The translations under genes were made by a program, and so were the position numbers. From positions 15,929,515 through 15,993,514 of the forward strand of contig OY997591.1 in NCBI GenBank assembly GCA_963921825.1: DNA of 64,000 bases, read 5' to 3'. The notes beneath the pieces are model-generated. The model made no database searches. It had not been told where the DNA came from and saw only the letters and a list, made by a program, of their open reading frames with translations. This stretch comes from Erodium maritimum (lineage: Eukaryota; Streptophyta; Magnoliopsida; Geraniales; Geraniaceae). Of this stretch, positions 31,851 through 43,989 are shown piece after piece (the stretch's first letter is position 1; the number at the start of each line of letters is the position of its first letter).

Positions 31851-34800
31851 TGTTTCATCTCCTTCGGGATAGGCGCCACAACTCGTGTTCATGTCAGAAA
31901 CTCTCATATCGGCGCAAAACTATCTTCTGCTCTCTCGGTCTTTGGTTTTCACAGGCACATCTGTGTCCCGAAGTCGGTAACACAAAGGGGCTGTGCCATG
32001 TTTTGGGTTATAGGGGTCGATGTGATCCTTCGGGCATCAGACGGTCCCTATTTAGATGTTGAGGTATCGCGCCAAGGCATGAGGATATGAGAGTTACTAG
32101 CATATACGGGGAGCCACAGTGGGAAAATCGGCACCAGACCTAGGACCTGCTCCGTCGATTACATCACTCGACCCACCCCAACTGGATAATTATGGGGGAT
32201 TTCAATGGTATCATAGACCAAGATGAGACGACAGGGGGTGCCATGTACCCTCATGGTTTGGTTGACGATTTTTGTCAAGTTGTTGAAGACCTCGACCTTA
32301 TTGATGTTCCAATTACGGGCCACCAATACACATGGTTTTGGGGAGAACACATAATCGTCGCACTCAGTCCCAATTAGATAAGACGCTGATGTCTAGTTCC
32401 TACTATTATTCTTTACCAGATCTAGATCTCTGTAATACGAGCACCACGACTTTAGATCACTGGCCTATTCTTCTATCTTTAGCATAAAAGGTGACACATC
32501 GGGGACCCACAAAGTTTTTCTTTCAATCCCAATGAATAAGGGACCCAAGATGCAATCAGGCGGTGAAAGAGAACTGAGATACATTAAAGTCGATCACAAT
32601 TGTGGATGTGATACGAAAGATTGGACGCTAATTGGTTGACTGGGTCAATATCACTTCAAGAGGAATGCCAATCATTATCAAGTGGTGCCAGCGCTGTATC
32701 GTGGAGCATAATGGAAGGACTGACAGAGCCAAAATGCATAGGTGGGAAGCAATTCAGATTCAGTATGAGCGGGTGCTATGTGCTTAGGAGGTTTTCTAGC
32801 GCTAGAGGGCAAAAAAATTGGTTAATTGGAGGTAATAAAAACACCAAGTTTTTTCAGGAAGCAACTTCGTACAGACATCGAATTAATGCAGTGGGCGCCC
32901 TTAAGGATACAATGAGAGAGTTGGTTGCGTGGGACATAGGAATGAGAGAAGTTATTATGGACTATATTGGTCGTCTATTTACCAAAAGCCATATGAATCT
33001 AGTTGGATTTCCCATTCATCTCCCTACCAAATTACGGCCTCTCAAAATTAGGGTCTCCTCATACTAGGTACGGCGCTGGAGGTTCGAACGGATTTCTTCC
33101 AAATGGGACCGGATAAATCACCGGGACCAAATGGTCTTAACCCACGGTTCTATCAACATTATTGGCCTATGGTATCTAAAGAGGCAATTCGCTTTATTCA
33201 AGGTGTTATCACAACTAGGGCCTTTGATCCTGAGCTGAACGATACTTTTATAGTGTTTGTTCCCAAGAATCATATCCAAATGTGGTTACATACTTGCATC
33301 CCATTTTCCTCTGTAATGTTATTTTCCGTATCATGTCCAAAGTCTTGGCCAATAGGTTGTGCCCTCTTCTTCAACATGTGATCTAGGAATCGTAGAGAGC
33401 ATTTATCCAAGGTCGATACATCCAAGACAATGTCCTTATCTCGTTTGAAGTTATCCACTTTTTACTAAAGAAACGACATGGGGATATAGATTTCATAGCT
33501 CTCAAGCTAAACATGAGTAAGGTCTATGATCGGTTTGAATGAGACTACATGTTGACAATTATGACTAAACTTGGCTTTTCGATTGACTGGATCGACCTGA
33601 AGGTTTTTTGGATGAAGATTGTGTGATATACGGTAGAGAAACACCTAGGTTCACGCCTTCTAGAAGGCTTCGGCAGGGGGATCCGCTGTCCCTGTACTTA
33701 TTTCTCCTTTATATGGAGGGACTGTCTCATCTTATTAAGCAAACGTATGGGGGCCATATCTTAGGAGTTCGGATTACTAGGGGAGCTCCTAAGATATCTC
33801 ATATGTTTTTTTGCTGACGACTGCTACATATTCTGCAAGGATACCCCCAGTGAAGTCGGACATATTAGGGATATCCTAGGGATCTTTGGGAAAATATCCG
33901 GACAAGTTCTTAACCTAAACAAATCATCCATATTTTTTATCATTAACACCCGGGTCTCTGTGTGCCAAGAATGTTGTGAGATCTTATATATTACTAAGAC
34001 TTCTCCTACATCTATGTACCTTGGTGTGCCTAATATGATCGGCTAGAACCGAATATAGCCATGGCTTACCTTAGGGATCGTACTATCACGAGAATCAGGT
34101 CGTGGGATGACAAGCTCCTCTGACCAGCAGGACGCGAAGTTATGATACGATCGGTCCTCACATCCCTATCGGTTTACATGATATCGGTCTTTCGGGTACC
34201 CCGTAAAATTGTAAATCGCATCCACGTGGTATTGGCTCTCTTCTAGTTGGGAGGGGGGAGGGGGAGGGAAAATCATCTCGGTCAATTTACTGGCAGAATT
34301 GATATTAATTATGTATGCCAAAGGATATTGGGGGTATGGCGTTTTGACACCTACAAGATGTGAACACTGCTCTCCTTGGGAAGCAGGCCTAGGGTCTTAT
34401 ACACCGGCCTCAGTCATTAGTGGCCCGAGTTATGAAGGCCAGGTACTTCTCATCCACCACTTTCCCTTAAGCTCATATTAGGGCTAACCCGAGCTTTATA
34501 TGGGCAAGCATACTCTCCACGCAAGACCTCCTACGGAATAGGCTTAAGATAGCAATTAAGGATGGTAGGGATATACTGATCAGGGGAACGTCGTGGCTAC
34601 TCGAACCTAAACCAGAAATTTTATTTACATGTATTACCCTGGAAGGAGCCCCGGTCGTTAGACCTATGGTTCTTATTTATCGTCATTAGGATGTAGACCT
34701 CATCTCTCGTTTATTCGATGAAACAAATAGATAGCATATTCTTTAAGTTCCCCTTTCTATTAATAGAGCGAAAGATGATTGGTATAGGGCGACAGAGAGA

Positions 34801-35795
34801 ACCGGGTTATACTCGACGAAAGTAGGCTACTTAGTCCTCGTTCATACCCGACACCAAGCTCGGCAACACACATGAGTAGTTACATGGGCATCCATATGAA
34901 AAATTGAGGCCCCACCATGCTTACGGGTCTTTTTGTAGCGGTGCCATACAAATACTTTGCAAGTGGCCACTAACCTGAATCGAAGGTACGTCCCAGTTAC
35001 CCCTCTGAGTGACATATGTGGTCGTTATCCGGAGACGGTCGACCACCTGTTCCTATCATGTGGTTTTGTGAAGACTTGTTGGACCCAATTAGGCGGGATC
35101 CCGTCGTATGCACCCACCGTGGGCTTCGAGGCCTGGTGGGAATCTATTGAAAGAACCTTTCTTGGGAACCGGACAATATAAATTCTTAGCGTTCTTTGAA
35201 AATTTGGAAGGCACAGAATGCTCTAAAATGGGGAGCAAATACGCCCACTACATTGGGAGTAATATAGCATGACGGGAAACCAACACTAGCCTTGTGTCCC
35301 CTCACCCGCCGACTCCTTCCTGGCCGTCCTGGTGGGTTCCTCCTCCTAGGGGCACAGTCGTCATCAATATGGATGGAGCAATTTTTCAAGATACAAGCAA
35401 ATCTGCCTGAGGGGTTATTGCCCGATCAGTAGGATGAGTGGTATGCCTTGCTGCAAATGGAGTTATTCTGTGTTGTTGGTCTCCGATTATGTTCGAGGCA
35501 TGCGCGATACGTACGACACTCGGGAGCACGTCCACGCTTGGGACAGGTCCGATCATCATCAGGACGGATGCTCAGGTTCTGTTAAATATGATCAAGACGA
35601 GGGAACCATCAGTGTCCCCGGTAGGCACCATTATCAGGGATATTCATCAAATGATAAGTTAAAATGAGATAATAACTCTTGAACTTATAAATAGTACTGC
35701 GAACAAACCTGCCCACTGGCTAGCAAGGAAATCTCGTTCTATGCCTATTTTTCAGTGGTCTGGGGTTCTTCTTGACGCACTCCAACATATTATTA
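31851..35795 (+). pseudogene. LINE ORF2 relic: endonuclease, RT, zinc domain, RNase H
   Basis: Scattered frames, all collinear with a plant LINE ORF2. The endonuclease comes first: FGFHRHICVPKS near 31945, IYGEPQWENRH near 32100 and MGDFNGIIDQDETTGG at 32192. Then comes reverse transcriptase: DKSPGPNGLNPRFY at 33109, RRLRQGDPLSLYLFLLYMEG at about 33661, and the catalytic FADD at 33810-33821, out of frame with the preceding block by one base in a T7 run. A zinc-binding RT tail follows (CDICGRYPETVDHLFLSC at 35014-35070), then RNase H-like text (MDGAIFQD, IRTDAQVLL, HWLARKS, 35370-35735). Many stops and shifts; dead. The 5' end of the endonuclease is lost at the LTR junction. The last codons continue beyond the insertion at 38889. 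Confidence 0.85.
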
Positions 35796-36783
35796 TTACT
35801 ATTATTATTTTTTATCAACGAATGCAAATTTAAATTAAAACCTCTCAAGTGGTAAAAGATGAGTACAAAGCGGTCTAGCTACATAACTGAAAGACTTGAG
35901 CGTTGGTACAACAACACGACCTCATGTGAATCCCAACAAGGGGAGTGTACAATGAACAATGAAAAAGGTCTAAATACCCAAATTTTACAACCGTTAAGAG
36001 AAAAGAATCTAGCTAGGTCAAATAAAAAGGTCTAAAACCCTGATTTTCCTACAATGAAGCACGAAAAAAGATATAATATCCAGATTTTGCTAACATGAAG
36101 TCCAAAGAAATAGAGACGACAACCTGTGAAGCCTGCAAACGAACGCTCACCGAAACCTCAATCCCCAGTAGTAAACTATCGAGAGAACTCTCCATTGTGT
36201 TTAAAGCCCAGATGCCAGCGCCAAACACTACTCAAAACCTACTAGAAGTTCCTAATCAAGGCCTACAACAACGGTCAACCCAAAACGAGAGCTTAAGTCA
36301 CGAGTTCAACGAGCCATCTAGACTATGAAACATGCAGGAGAGAACCAAACACCTCTATAGAAACCCCAATGACGACCCTCCATACACTATTCGGTTATCC
36401 GAGATAACCCTCCAAAAGCCAAATTAATCCAGCGATCCAAACGAAGAGTTAGGCTCATTCACTCACAACCCTTGACCGACCAAGGAAGGAAGATCAATAA
36501 GACTAAGTAAGGAGGGACTCCAAAAGAAGGAAAAAACAAAAGCGGGGGAAATAGTAACAAAATCTTCGTAAGACAACAAATAAGTCTCCAAAAACCCTAC
36601 CCTAGCCAAGCTTCAACACCACAATGGGGGTAGCAGCACCCAACCAGAGAAACCAAACTGAAATAACATAAACGAGAAGAAAAACGAAACCTACCCAGAC
36701 CAAAGCACCGGGCGAGGAAGACCCTAACCAACCCGAGAACCTATATGACCTGAACCGGACCAGGCCAAGACCATAACAGACCT

Positions 36784-38370
36784 TGTCACACCCCAAATCC
36801 GGTTTTGACCGGACTCGGGACGTGAACTAAAATTTAAAATAAAAACATTCTTTAAAACGAAACATCAACTCAATTAAGTCTTTAACCGCGTAAATAACAT
36901 AAATGAGTCCTACACCCGTGTTCATAACAAATAAGTTTGAATTCGAAAACAGGAGTACGTCTCTAAATACGATAAGTAATACCCAGACTCTCGCTAAAGC
37001 TCCCAAGCCTCGAGACGTCCTCTAGTCCAAATCACAATCAAGCCCACGGTCTAGGATAACAAGTAACACAACAACTTAATACAAGTCCAACGTCGATTAA
37101 AACGGACAACACCCAAATTAACCCCCGACAACACGTCTAATTAATGAAAATGGTTACGGGACAATGATTTGGAAAAATATTAAATTAACCGGGCGATACG
37201 TACAACGGCACCCGGCCAAGTGGGCTTTACTTGGTTGTGGGTGTGTCGGACCGGACCCACCAAGGGCCGGTCTCGGCTCGAATTCCGAGGCATACAGACC
37301 CCGAGGCACACGGATCCCGAGACACACGCCACCCACCATCGTGGCCGGTCCTCCGGCGAGCCTCCGGTCGCCGGAAAATTTCCAACTTCCTCCCAAAACG
37401 TCCCAAACGAGTTCTAGGTCCTCAACCCATCAAGTTCTAACCAAAAACATCACCAATTTGCTCCAATTTCACATTTCCCCCAATTCTAAAAGTTAGGGTT
37501 TCACCAATTTTTTCCCCGAACACCAAATTTCTTCCATTACTACTCCAATCCAACAAGCAAACAACTATTCCATCAAAAGCCAACCTCAATTTCTCAAAAC
37601 CCAACAGTACCCAAAAACTAAAGTTCATGGAAGGAGGAAAAGGTTGGGTGCTTACTTTAGGAAATGAGGAGAGGAGAAGGAATATGGAAGAATTAAAGAG
37701 ATTTGATGGAAGAATCAATGGAGACAAGCCTTTCTTCTTCTTCTTCTTCTTCTTCTTCTTCTTCTTCTTCTTCTTCTTCTTCTTCAATGGAGGCTCTCCT
37801 CCTTTTCTCTCTATGAATTTCGGCCAAGAGGGTGAAATGAGGTGAGAATGTGCTGATTTCTGTGTCACAAGTGGCCTTTAACCTAAAGAGTAAAGGTCCA
37901 AAAGCTCTTTTCTCCTTATCTCACCATTTTGGGAAAAAGTAAGGTCAAAAGAATCTTTTTCACTCTCCTTTTCTCTCCTCCACCCAATTAATGCCAAGTG
38001 TCTATGTGGGTCCATCTCCACTCCCAAATATCTGAGCCCCACTTTAATTAATCCGATAAACCCAATTTTGACCTCGTTTGACCCGAAATTGACTTTTTCG
38101 TAAAAACCATTATTTGAAAGGAAATGACTCAGCTAAGCTAAACGTAACGAAGGCTAAGCGTTTTGGGTCCCGGATAGGTCCCGAACGACCCCCAGAATCG
38201 TCGGTTGACTTATTCGGCAATAAGTCAACTTTTTACGAAATTATCCCAAAAAGCCCTAAGTTTTCCAAAGACTAATCTTGGTCGCTTTAGTTTTAAATCT
38301 AAGTCCGAAGTTAGAATTTAATCCCGTTTTGTGCCGGTTTGACCGGCGTTGACTGGGCGCAGTTCTTACA
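36784..38370 (-). mobile_element. Solo LTR, Tekay-like, with near-perfect target duplication
   Basis: Ends are tgtcacaccccaaatccgg and gttcttaca. Flanking 5-mers are gacct (36779-36783) and gaccc (38371-38375), one mismatch. Its outer 40 bases are nearly identical, reversed, to the end of the full chromovirus LTR (ccggtcaaaaccggatttgg). At 1.59 kb it is a shortened variant without the gctcac hairpin block. It contains a (TTC)18 run and is nested in the non-coding LINE-like unit. Confidence 0.85.
37732..37785. repeat. (TTC)18 microsatellite
   Basis: 54 bp of perfect TTC inside the solo LTR. The poly-Lys and poly-Phe frames here are artefacts of this run. Confidence 0.95.
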
Positions 38371-38888
38371 GACCCGAGAACTGAACCGCCCACGACCCGA
38401 ATCCGCCCACAACACGCACTTACCCACAACCCGCACCAGACCTGATCCAGTCCAAACCAGAACGAGAACGACAACAAAAACGAACGTCGACTAAACCCAA
38501 CGACCGGACCCAACTTCGATGGAGCGACGCCAGCCCAGATCCGTGCCAATCTATGACTAGAGAGGTCACTGAAAGGCGTCCCAAGCCGGTGCCTGACGCC
38601 GGAGAAGACAACGACGGAACAAAGACAGAGACGCCCTTGCAAGAGCTGCAAGGCACGGAGTTGAGAGCAACGCCGCCCAATCACCTGAAACCAGAACAGA
38701 TCCACGTCAATCTGAATCACCAGAAACGGCTTCCCACGCTCAGATCTTTGAAAATACATTAAATGGATAGAGGCTTCCACATCTTCCGGGGATGGCGCGG
38801 GAGTATCAAGAGTCGTGTTCTCCGGCGAACAAACTCCCACCAAGCTCCAACACCATATGCCGGTCTGAACAACTCCAATATATTATTA

Positions 38889-39775
38889 GTTCTGATAATT
38901 AATGCCAATTGCATCTTTTAGCAAGCAAAAAAATGTGATTTATGTAAGATTTCAAACTAATGTGAAACCATCGTCTGATATTATGGTTCAAGGTTTCTTG
39001 GTTTACAAGTCATCTTCTCTCTTCGGTTAGGTGGGTTAGGGGTGGGGTGGGGGTGGTTTCTGGGTACTGTAGTGAGGCTTGTGAGGTTTATTTTGGGTGT
39101 TCTTTCTCCCCATTTCTCTTCTTTTGTGTGTGGCTGTTTTTCTGTCTCTTGGCTCAAAGTAGTGGAGGTGTGTGGGTAGCTTCTTATTAGGTTGAGTGTT
39201 TGTTTGTGGCTCTTGTTCTTTGGTTGTCTAGTGCTGGTTTTTTTGCAAGATCAACTTGTGATCACTACTCTTCGGACTTCCCCTGGGTTTTGGTACTAAC
39301 GGACCATCTTCTCAAGCCTCAGTTTTACCTCGATCTCTCCAGCTCGCCTTATTCTTGCAATTTTCTTCTCAGGAAGCTTCAAAGTTCATGGCAGATTTGA
39401 GGGCTGGTTTGGTTCTTCATTGGTGTTGTATCTGAGTTGCTTGATCGTTTGATCTTCTAAATTCTCCTAGCGTTGTGGTCTGGGATGGATCACCATGTGG
39501 TTGCAGGCTGGTGTTCTGTGTGTTTCCGGTCTGTGACTGTTCTTTTGGGGTGTTTTTTTGCAATCTGATGTCTAAGTGGTTTATTAGTTGTGTTATGTGT
39601 TTTACCGGACGATGAGCGTTCTTTTTGGGTGTTTTTGCATTCTGTTGTCCTAAGTGGTTTAATTGTTGTTTGGTTCCCTTGTTGTTTGTTTCGGGATCCT
39701 TAGCGTGGCTCTTGTTTGTAATCTCTTTCCCTTCAAAAGAGGTTAATTTAAATTTGTTATTGCTGATAAAATAAA
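38889..39775 (+). mobile_element. LINE tail, then a LINE-like non-coding unit
   Basis: 38889 to about 38925 continues the broken LINE ORF2 into its 3' end (a short A run at 38931-38937). From about 38990 to 39775 there is a CT-rich, non-coding stretch. It ends cttttcccttcaaaagagg-style, then ttaatttaaatttgttattg and ctgataaaataaaa, the same tail type as the units at 35.8 and 52.4 kb. No TSD was found, and the 5' end cannot be fixed. Confidence 0.5.
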
Positions 39776-40800
39776 AAGTTTATTGATCAATTTGATTCTT
39801 AGAGAAAACCATGGTTTTGTTTTGTTTTTTTTTCTCGTAAGTTGACTTAATTCCTATGAGCAGGAGAAGCTAAGATGTAGATGTCAGGTTGGTCAAGCAT
39901 ATAAATTGTTTGGAGCTAAGGTTGGTTACTTGACAAATTTAGCTGAGGAGAAACATAACTTTACTAGGAGCATTAAAATGAAAGGTCTATACATGATCAC
40001 ATGCAATAAGAAGCAAAACAGATAGACATTTGTAAGAAACTATATTATGCACTGAAATTTTTGGTTGAAAGGTGACTAAAGCCCCCATGTAAAGATGATT
40101 AATTAAAACAGATACATAATTTCCAACGACCCATTTTGATGTAAAGGTCATTTCGAAGTGCCCTTAATTCGTGGGACATCTCACATGATCATATATCTTA
40201 TTCAATAGGTTTTTGTCTTACCCAATTCCACCTGCCTTTCCCTTTTGACTTCTTCTATTCTACTTATATCTTATTCAGTTCCTCCGTTAATTCAGTGCAA
40301 ATGATTCTTTCTACGTAGAAGTTCGGAAATATGATTATTAGAGCATTTTAGATCTGTTAAATCAATTTCCTGATGTTGATAGGATCATACACTCCAAACG
40401 TCGATTAATTGCTTGTTTAATTGTTCGATTATGTTTGTTATTTTAGCATGAAGATGAGTTTTATTAAGCAAAAAACTTTAAGAGATAACATAGGATAGAT
40501 ATGATTTGAGAAAATGAGAAGAGTGAAACATAGTCTTAAACAATATGTTGTAGAGGTAGTTTTATTCTTAAATATCCGATTAATCGAGGTGATTAGTGAG
40601 ATAGATTCTCCTTACTCTCGACATCTACTTGCAGTGTCTGTGTGTCTTCTGAACACATTAATATCAAAGTAGATACCTTTTTGTGGCATCAAGGGAATAC
40701 CGACCATCCAGGGAGAATCCTAGAAAAATGAGGATGTATTGGATCGAGATGGCTCGACTTTTGGTAGGGTGAGGTGTGCGTCTCCACACACTTCGTTGTT
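39776..40800. other. Unassigned spacer
   Basis: Ordinary AT-rich plant intergenic sequence with no open frame of note and no terminal repeats I could pair. It may hide old repeat fragments. Confidence 0.4.
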
Positions 40801-41064
40801 CGATGTCACACTTATTAGCCCTAACGAAGCTGCATTGCAGGTCTCGCCTTTGTAGCCTCCCGCCGGGAGAACCCTATACTAGTAGAAGTGGGTAGGGCAT
40901 TGGAACCAAATAGGTGCTCCCCTTTGAAATTCGGGAGTGGTGGATCATTCCGAGAGGGTACATTTTTCCAGCTCCAGGCGTGCACTAGAGCGATAGGAAA
41001 TAGATCATATCTTGATGCCAGTGCCGAGGCTCCAATTGATGCATGTGTAGGACTGTAGAAAACC

Positions 41065-41082
41065 GGGGGGGGGGGGGGGGGG
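41065..41082 (+). repeat. G18 homopolymer
   Basis: Eighteen consecutive G, followed by A and five more G. Potential quadruplex-forming and an assembly-error hotspot. Confidence 0.95.
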
Positions 41083-41496
41083 AGGGGGACAGTGGTTGCC
41101 AAAATCCCATACCCACTAGATAACCATTGCGAGTTGGGTATCGAGGTCGGGCATACCCCCATCGAGCCTTGCATCGGTGTCTGTGGGGGTAGTCCAAGCA
41201 TTATAAGTCCCGGCGGGGAGGCAAGTCGAAGCCCGAGGAGATCCAGGTTCCATAATTGAGCTCCTTGCGTAGTGTCTCCCCAAATTGGGAAGTAGGTCCA
41301 ACCAATGCTCGATTCTAACCCGTAGAGAGTCATTGTTGCTGACAACGTGTACTCTGGTAGCCATGCAAGCCACCCGTACAGGAGATCTGAGCACAGTTCG
41401 TCGGCAAAATATTGTGGTTGTGAGCCCGAGTTTGCTCTGTTGCTTCCAGATTGAGCATAGCCATGCCCCCTTGAAGAATCAAGATTTTCTTCTGTA

Positions 41497-41508
41497 GGGG
41501 GGGGGGGG
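41497..41508 (+). repeat. G12 homopolymer
   Basis: Twelve consecutive G, 415 bp from the longer G18 run and on the same strand. Confidence 0.95.
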
Positions 41509-41889
41509 TCAAGGCCGAGTTGGTGGTGGTTGTAGCAGCATCTTCCGGGCCGGTGGTAGTGGGGAATATCCTTGTTTACCGTTGTTAGGGTGGGATGGCC
41601 AAATGGAGTTCCCTGATACGGTTGGGGGATGACGAATCTTCCGATGTTCGTCGACGTCCTCGTTGGCGGTTAGTGGGAGGGGCAAGGAGGCATTGTGCCA
41701 GTCTCCTTGGCCTCGTCGTTTTTATAAACTCCCGAGATAGAGCTTGGGGCATAACATGGATCACCTGGGACGGGGGGTGGGGGTGGGGCTCACATAGGGA
41801 GAAGGATGGCAGCATCGTGAGTGGTGAGGGTGGTGGAGCCATGACAAGCATAGGAGTTGTGGGGAGAACACGAGGGCGACGTAGAGTGT

Positions 41890-42400
41890 AGGTAGTAGAG
41901 AGAGAAAACCCTAAAGGAAGAGAGAGAAAAAATTGATCTATTTTTTCGATTATGTTATTTATATTTATTTATTTATTTTAATTCACAATGTGCCAGATAG
42001 ACGCGATATTTTGCCAATTTTTTTTTATTTCAACAACAACAATGTAATAAACATAAACATAAATTGTCTAAAAACATAAACTAACATAATACTATCATAA
42101 ATAAATATTAAAAAATAAAATAATACAAACGTTTGATAAAAACATACAAATAATAAGGTATGCTAAAAGTTGCATGGGAACATAACCATCCGCTGACTGC
42201 TCTGTACTGATGCAACAACGTCACTTCAGTGCACATCAAAGAACCTCCCACCAGTCTTTTTTGGTGAACTTTCAACTTATGAGGAGTTTGTATTCATGCT
42301 CGGAGGAAGTTATGAGTTGTTCCTGCAAATATCTGAACCGTTTAGTAGTTGTGTGCTCCCGATAAATTTTGTCACTTCGGTGCGTATAAAAGGACCACAT
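41890..42400. other. Unassigned AT-rich spacer
   Basis: Between two LINE ORF1-like relics. There are short T runs near 42013-42022 and 42257-42262 but no paired target duplication, so I cannot place the 3' end of the neighbouring element. Confidence 0.4.
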
Positions 42401-42402
42401 GC

Positions 42403-43793
42403 TCAATCCATGTATACATCAAGTGATATTCTTTCTCGGTGTGCAATCCATGGAGCTGCTATTGTTAGTGTTGCGACGACAACAAATAGACAAAGCATGC
42501 AAGGGTCCAGAAAAGAGTCCTCAAACTCATGGAATCCTTGATTGGATAGAGGAGATCGATCCAAATCCACAATTGGATTTGATTTTGGAATCGAATCCTT
42601 AGCGATAACGTCACACGCGAGTGGGGGAGGACTCCCCGGCACTGAGGAGGAGTCCGATGAATCAGATGCTTCCGATGACTCCGAATCGTGGACGATACGC
42701 GAAGCAATGGGCAGAGGGACAAGGGAAGCCGGGACAGGTTCAGCCCAAAGGTCGAAAGAATTGCCACTCAAACAGAAAGAGCGCGAATGAGCAGAGAGAC
42801 CAGTCATATTATGAACCAAGACATAGAAACCCTCGAAGTATTTTCTGAGAACCTAAAGAACATCCCCAAGAGCCTTCCCAACCGAGAGAAAATTCTCAAA
42901 ACTCCAGCCCTGGATCGGCATTCCTGAAACAGAGACCCATTGGAAGAAGTCTGGCTTTGTTAAGAGATCTCTCGAGGTGCGAACAATGTCGAACCAGGGA
43001 TTAAGAGAGGCCCAATCCTTATCAGAATTTGTGTTGGAGATCATGTAAACTCTGTTCCCAAAGCTCTTGATATCAAAATTTTGAATCCTTGCAGAACGCA
43101 TTGCCTCCAACAAATCTTTTGTCGAGGACGAGGAATGCGAAATCCCAATGGCACTAAGGAGGGTTGTCGATTTCAAATCAGTGACCCCTGAGCCCTCAAT
43201 TGGATTCAAATGTTCCTCAGTTATGGGGACGAAGGCTGGAGTGGAGGTGAGCGGTTTCCATGTGGAACGAGACCGTCTTTTAGGATCGAGCCAAGCCGGA
43301 ACCACGAGAAGCCTTCGCCCAGCAAACCTTTTTCCATTCATGGCGGCCGCCCCAATCTGGAGCAATCTTCGGCTGAATCTAGATGGATAAAACAGAAATG
43401 CCGGCCCTTAGCAATCAATCTCTGACTGAGATAAATACCAGTAATGGTTCCAAGTTCAGCAAAGATACGATAGATCCATGGCTCCTTTGCGAGGGTGGGG
43501 AAGTTGCTGACAAATAGCTTACAAGGATCAACCCGTCAGCTTTGGTCGGAGGAGGTATGAGGAGAGGGAGGGGCAGACGATCTGTCAAAAGCAACGATCG
43601 CTTTAGAAACCTGAGCATAAGACTCGAACCGAGTTATCAAATATGCCACTTTTGGTTGCGGGACGCCAAGAGGGAGATCTGGGCAGTCAAGATCTCTGGG
43701 TGAAGGAGTGGAGACCGAGCGGCCGGAGATCGTACTCGCCGCCGGAGTCCAAGCTTCAGAGTCGCCCGTCCGAACTTCTCTCAGAGACATACC
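42403..43793 (-). pseudogene. LINE ORF1 relic, RRM type
   Basis: From ATG near 43790 (MSLREVRTGDSEAW) the first frame is followed, after a shift, by an RRM: a LFVSNFP RNP2 near 43520, GRHFCFIHL RNP1 near 43395 and the last strand NGKRFAGRRLLVVPAW at about 43335-43290. A region with WVSVSGMPIQGWSFENF (about 42905-42960) matches the usual segment after the RRM in plant RRM-type LINE ORF1. The C-terminus (42403-42819) is Ser/Asp/Glu-rich (ESSEASDSSDSSS). Several frameshifts. As with the 25.6-kb copy, no ORF2 follows, but the insertion's ends are not recognisable. Confidence 0.68.
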
Positions 43794-43989
43794 GTTACCG
43801 AGTCGGGCCAGGGTTTTAACAGAGGCTCGTTTACTTTAGAATTGATTATGTAAAATATTCTGTTAAATAATTAACATTTGAACCAAAAAGAAAATTAAAT
43901 AGGAAGCAAAATAAACTAAGCGTCTGCAAATTTATTCCAAATGTATTCGACGAGGTCGTCCTTCAATCGATAATGCACACGTTCATCTT

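Larger units (their letters stand above)
35796..38872 (-). mobile_element. Non-coding LINE-like retroelement with nested solo LTR
   Basis: A 16-bp direct repeat with one mismatch flanks it: ctccaacatattatta at 35780-35795 and ctccaatatattatta at 38873-38888. The minus-strand 3' end reads gaggttttaatttaaatttg then cattcgttgataaaaaa, a tail also seen at 39.7 and 52.4 kb. Without the solo LTR the unit is about 1.5 kb and shows no convincing ORF; frames such as 38256-38843 run into LTR sequence. It inserted at the end of the + strand LINE ORF2. It is probably a non-autonomous unit mobilised by LINE proteins. Confidence 0.75.
40809..41886 (-). pseudogene. Possible LINE ORF1 C-terminal relic
   Basis: Minus-strand frames 41585-41851, 41330-41512 and 40821-41345 are Pro-rich and low complexity. 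Their end (EATKARPAMQLR, then a stop) and the following ttagggctaataagtg resemble the corresponding place in the DUF4283 ORF1 at 53.8 kb, where ttagggctaatgag also follows the stop. No domain core is recognisable and there are several frameshifts. This is a weak assignment based on the junction text and on the company of other ORF1 copies. It could be another repeat altogether. Confidence 0.3.

Noticed and set aside
32159-32350. Minus-strand frame opposite the endonuclease
   Set aside because: Shadow of the + strand LINE endonuclease (GDFNGIID), which has clear motifs.
37437-37868. Poly-Lys open frame
   Set aside because: Created by the (TTC)18 microsatellite inside a solo LTR.
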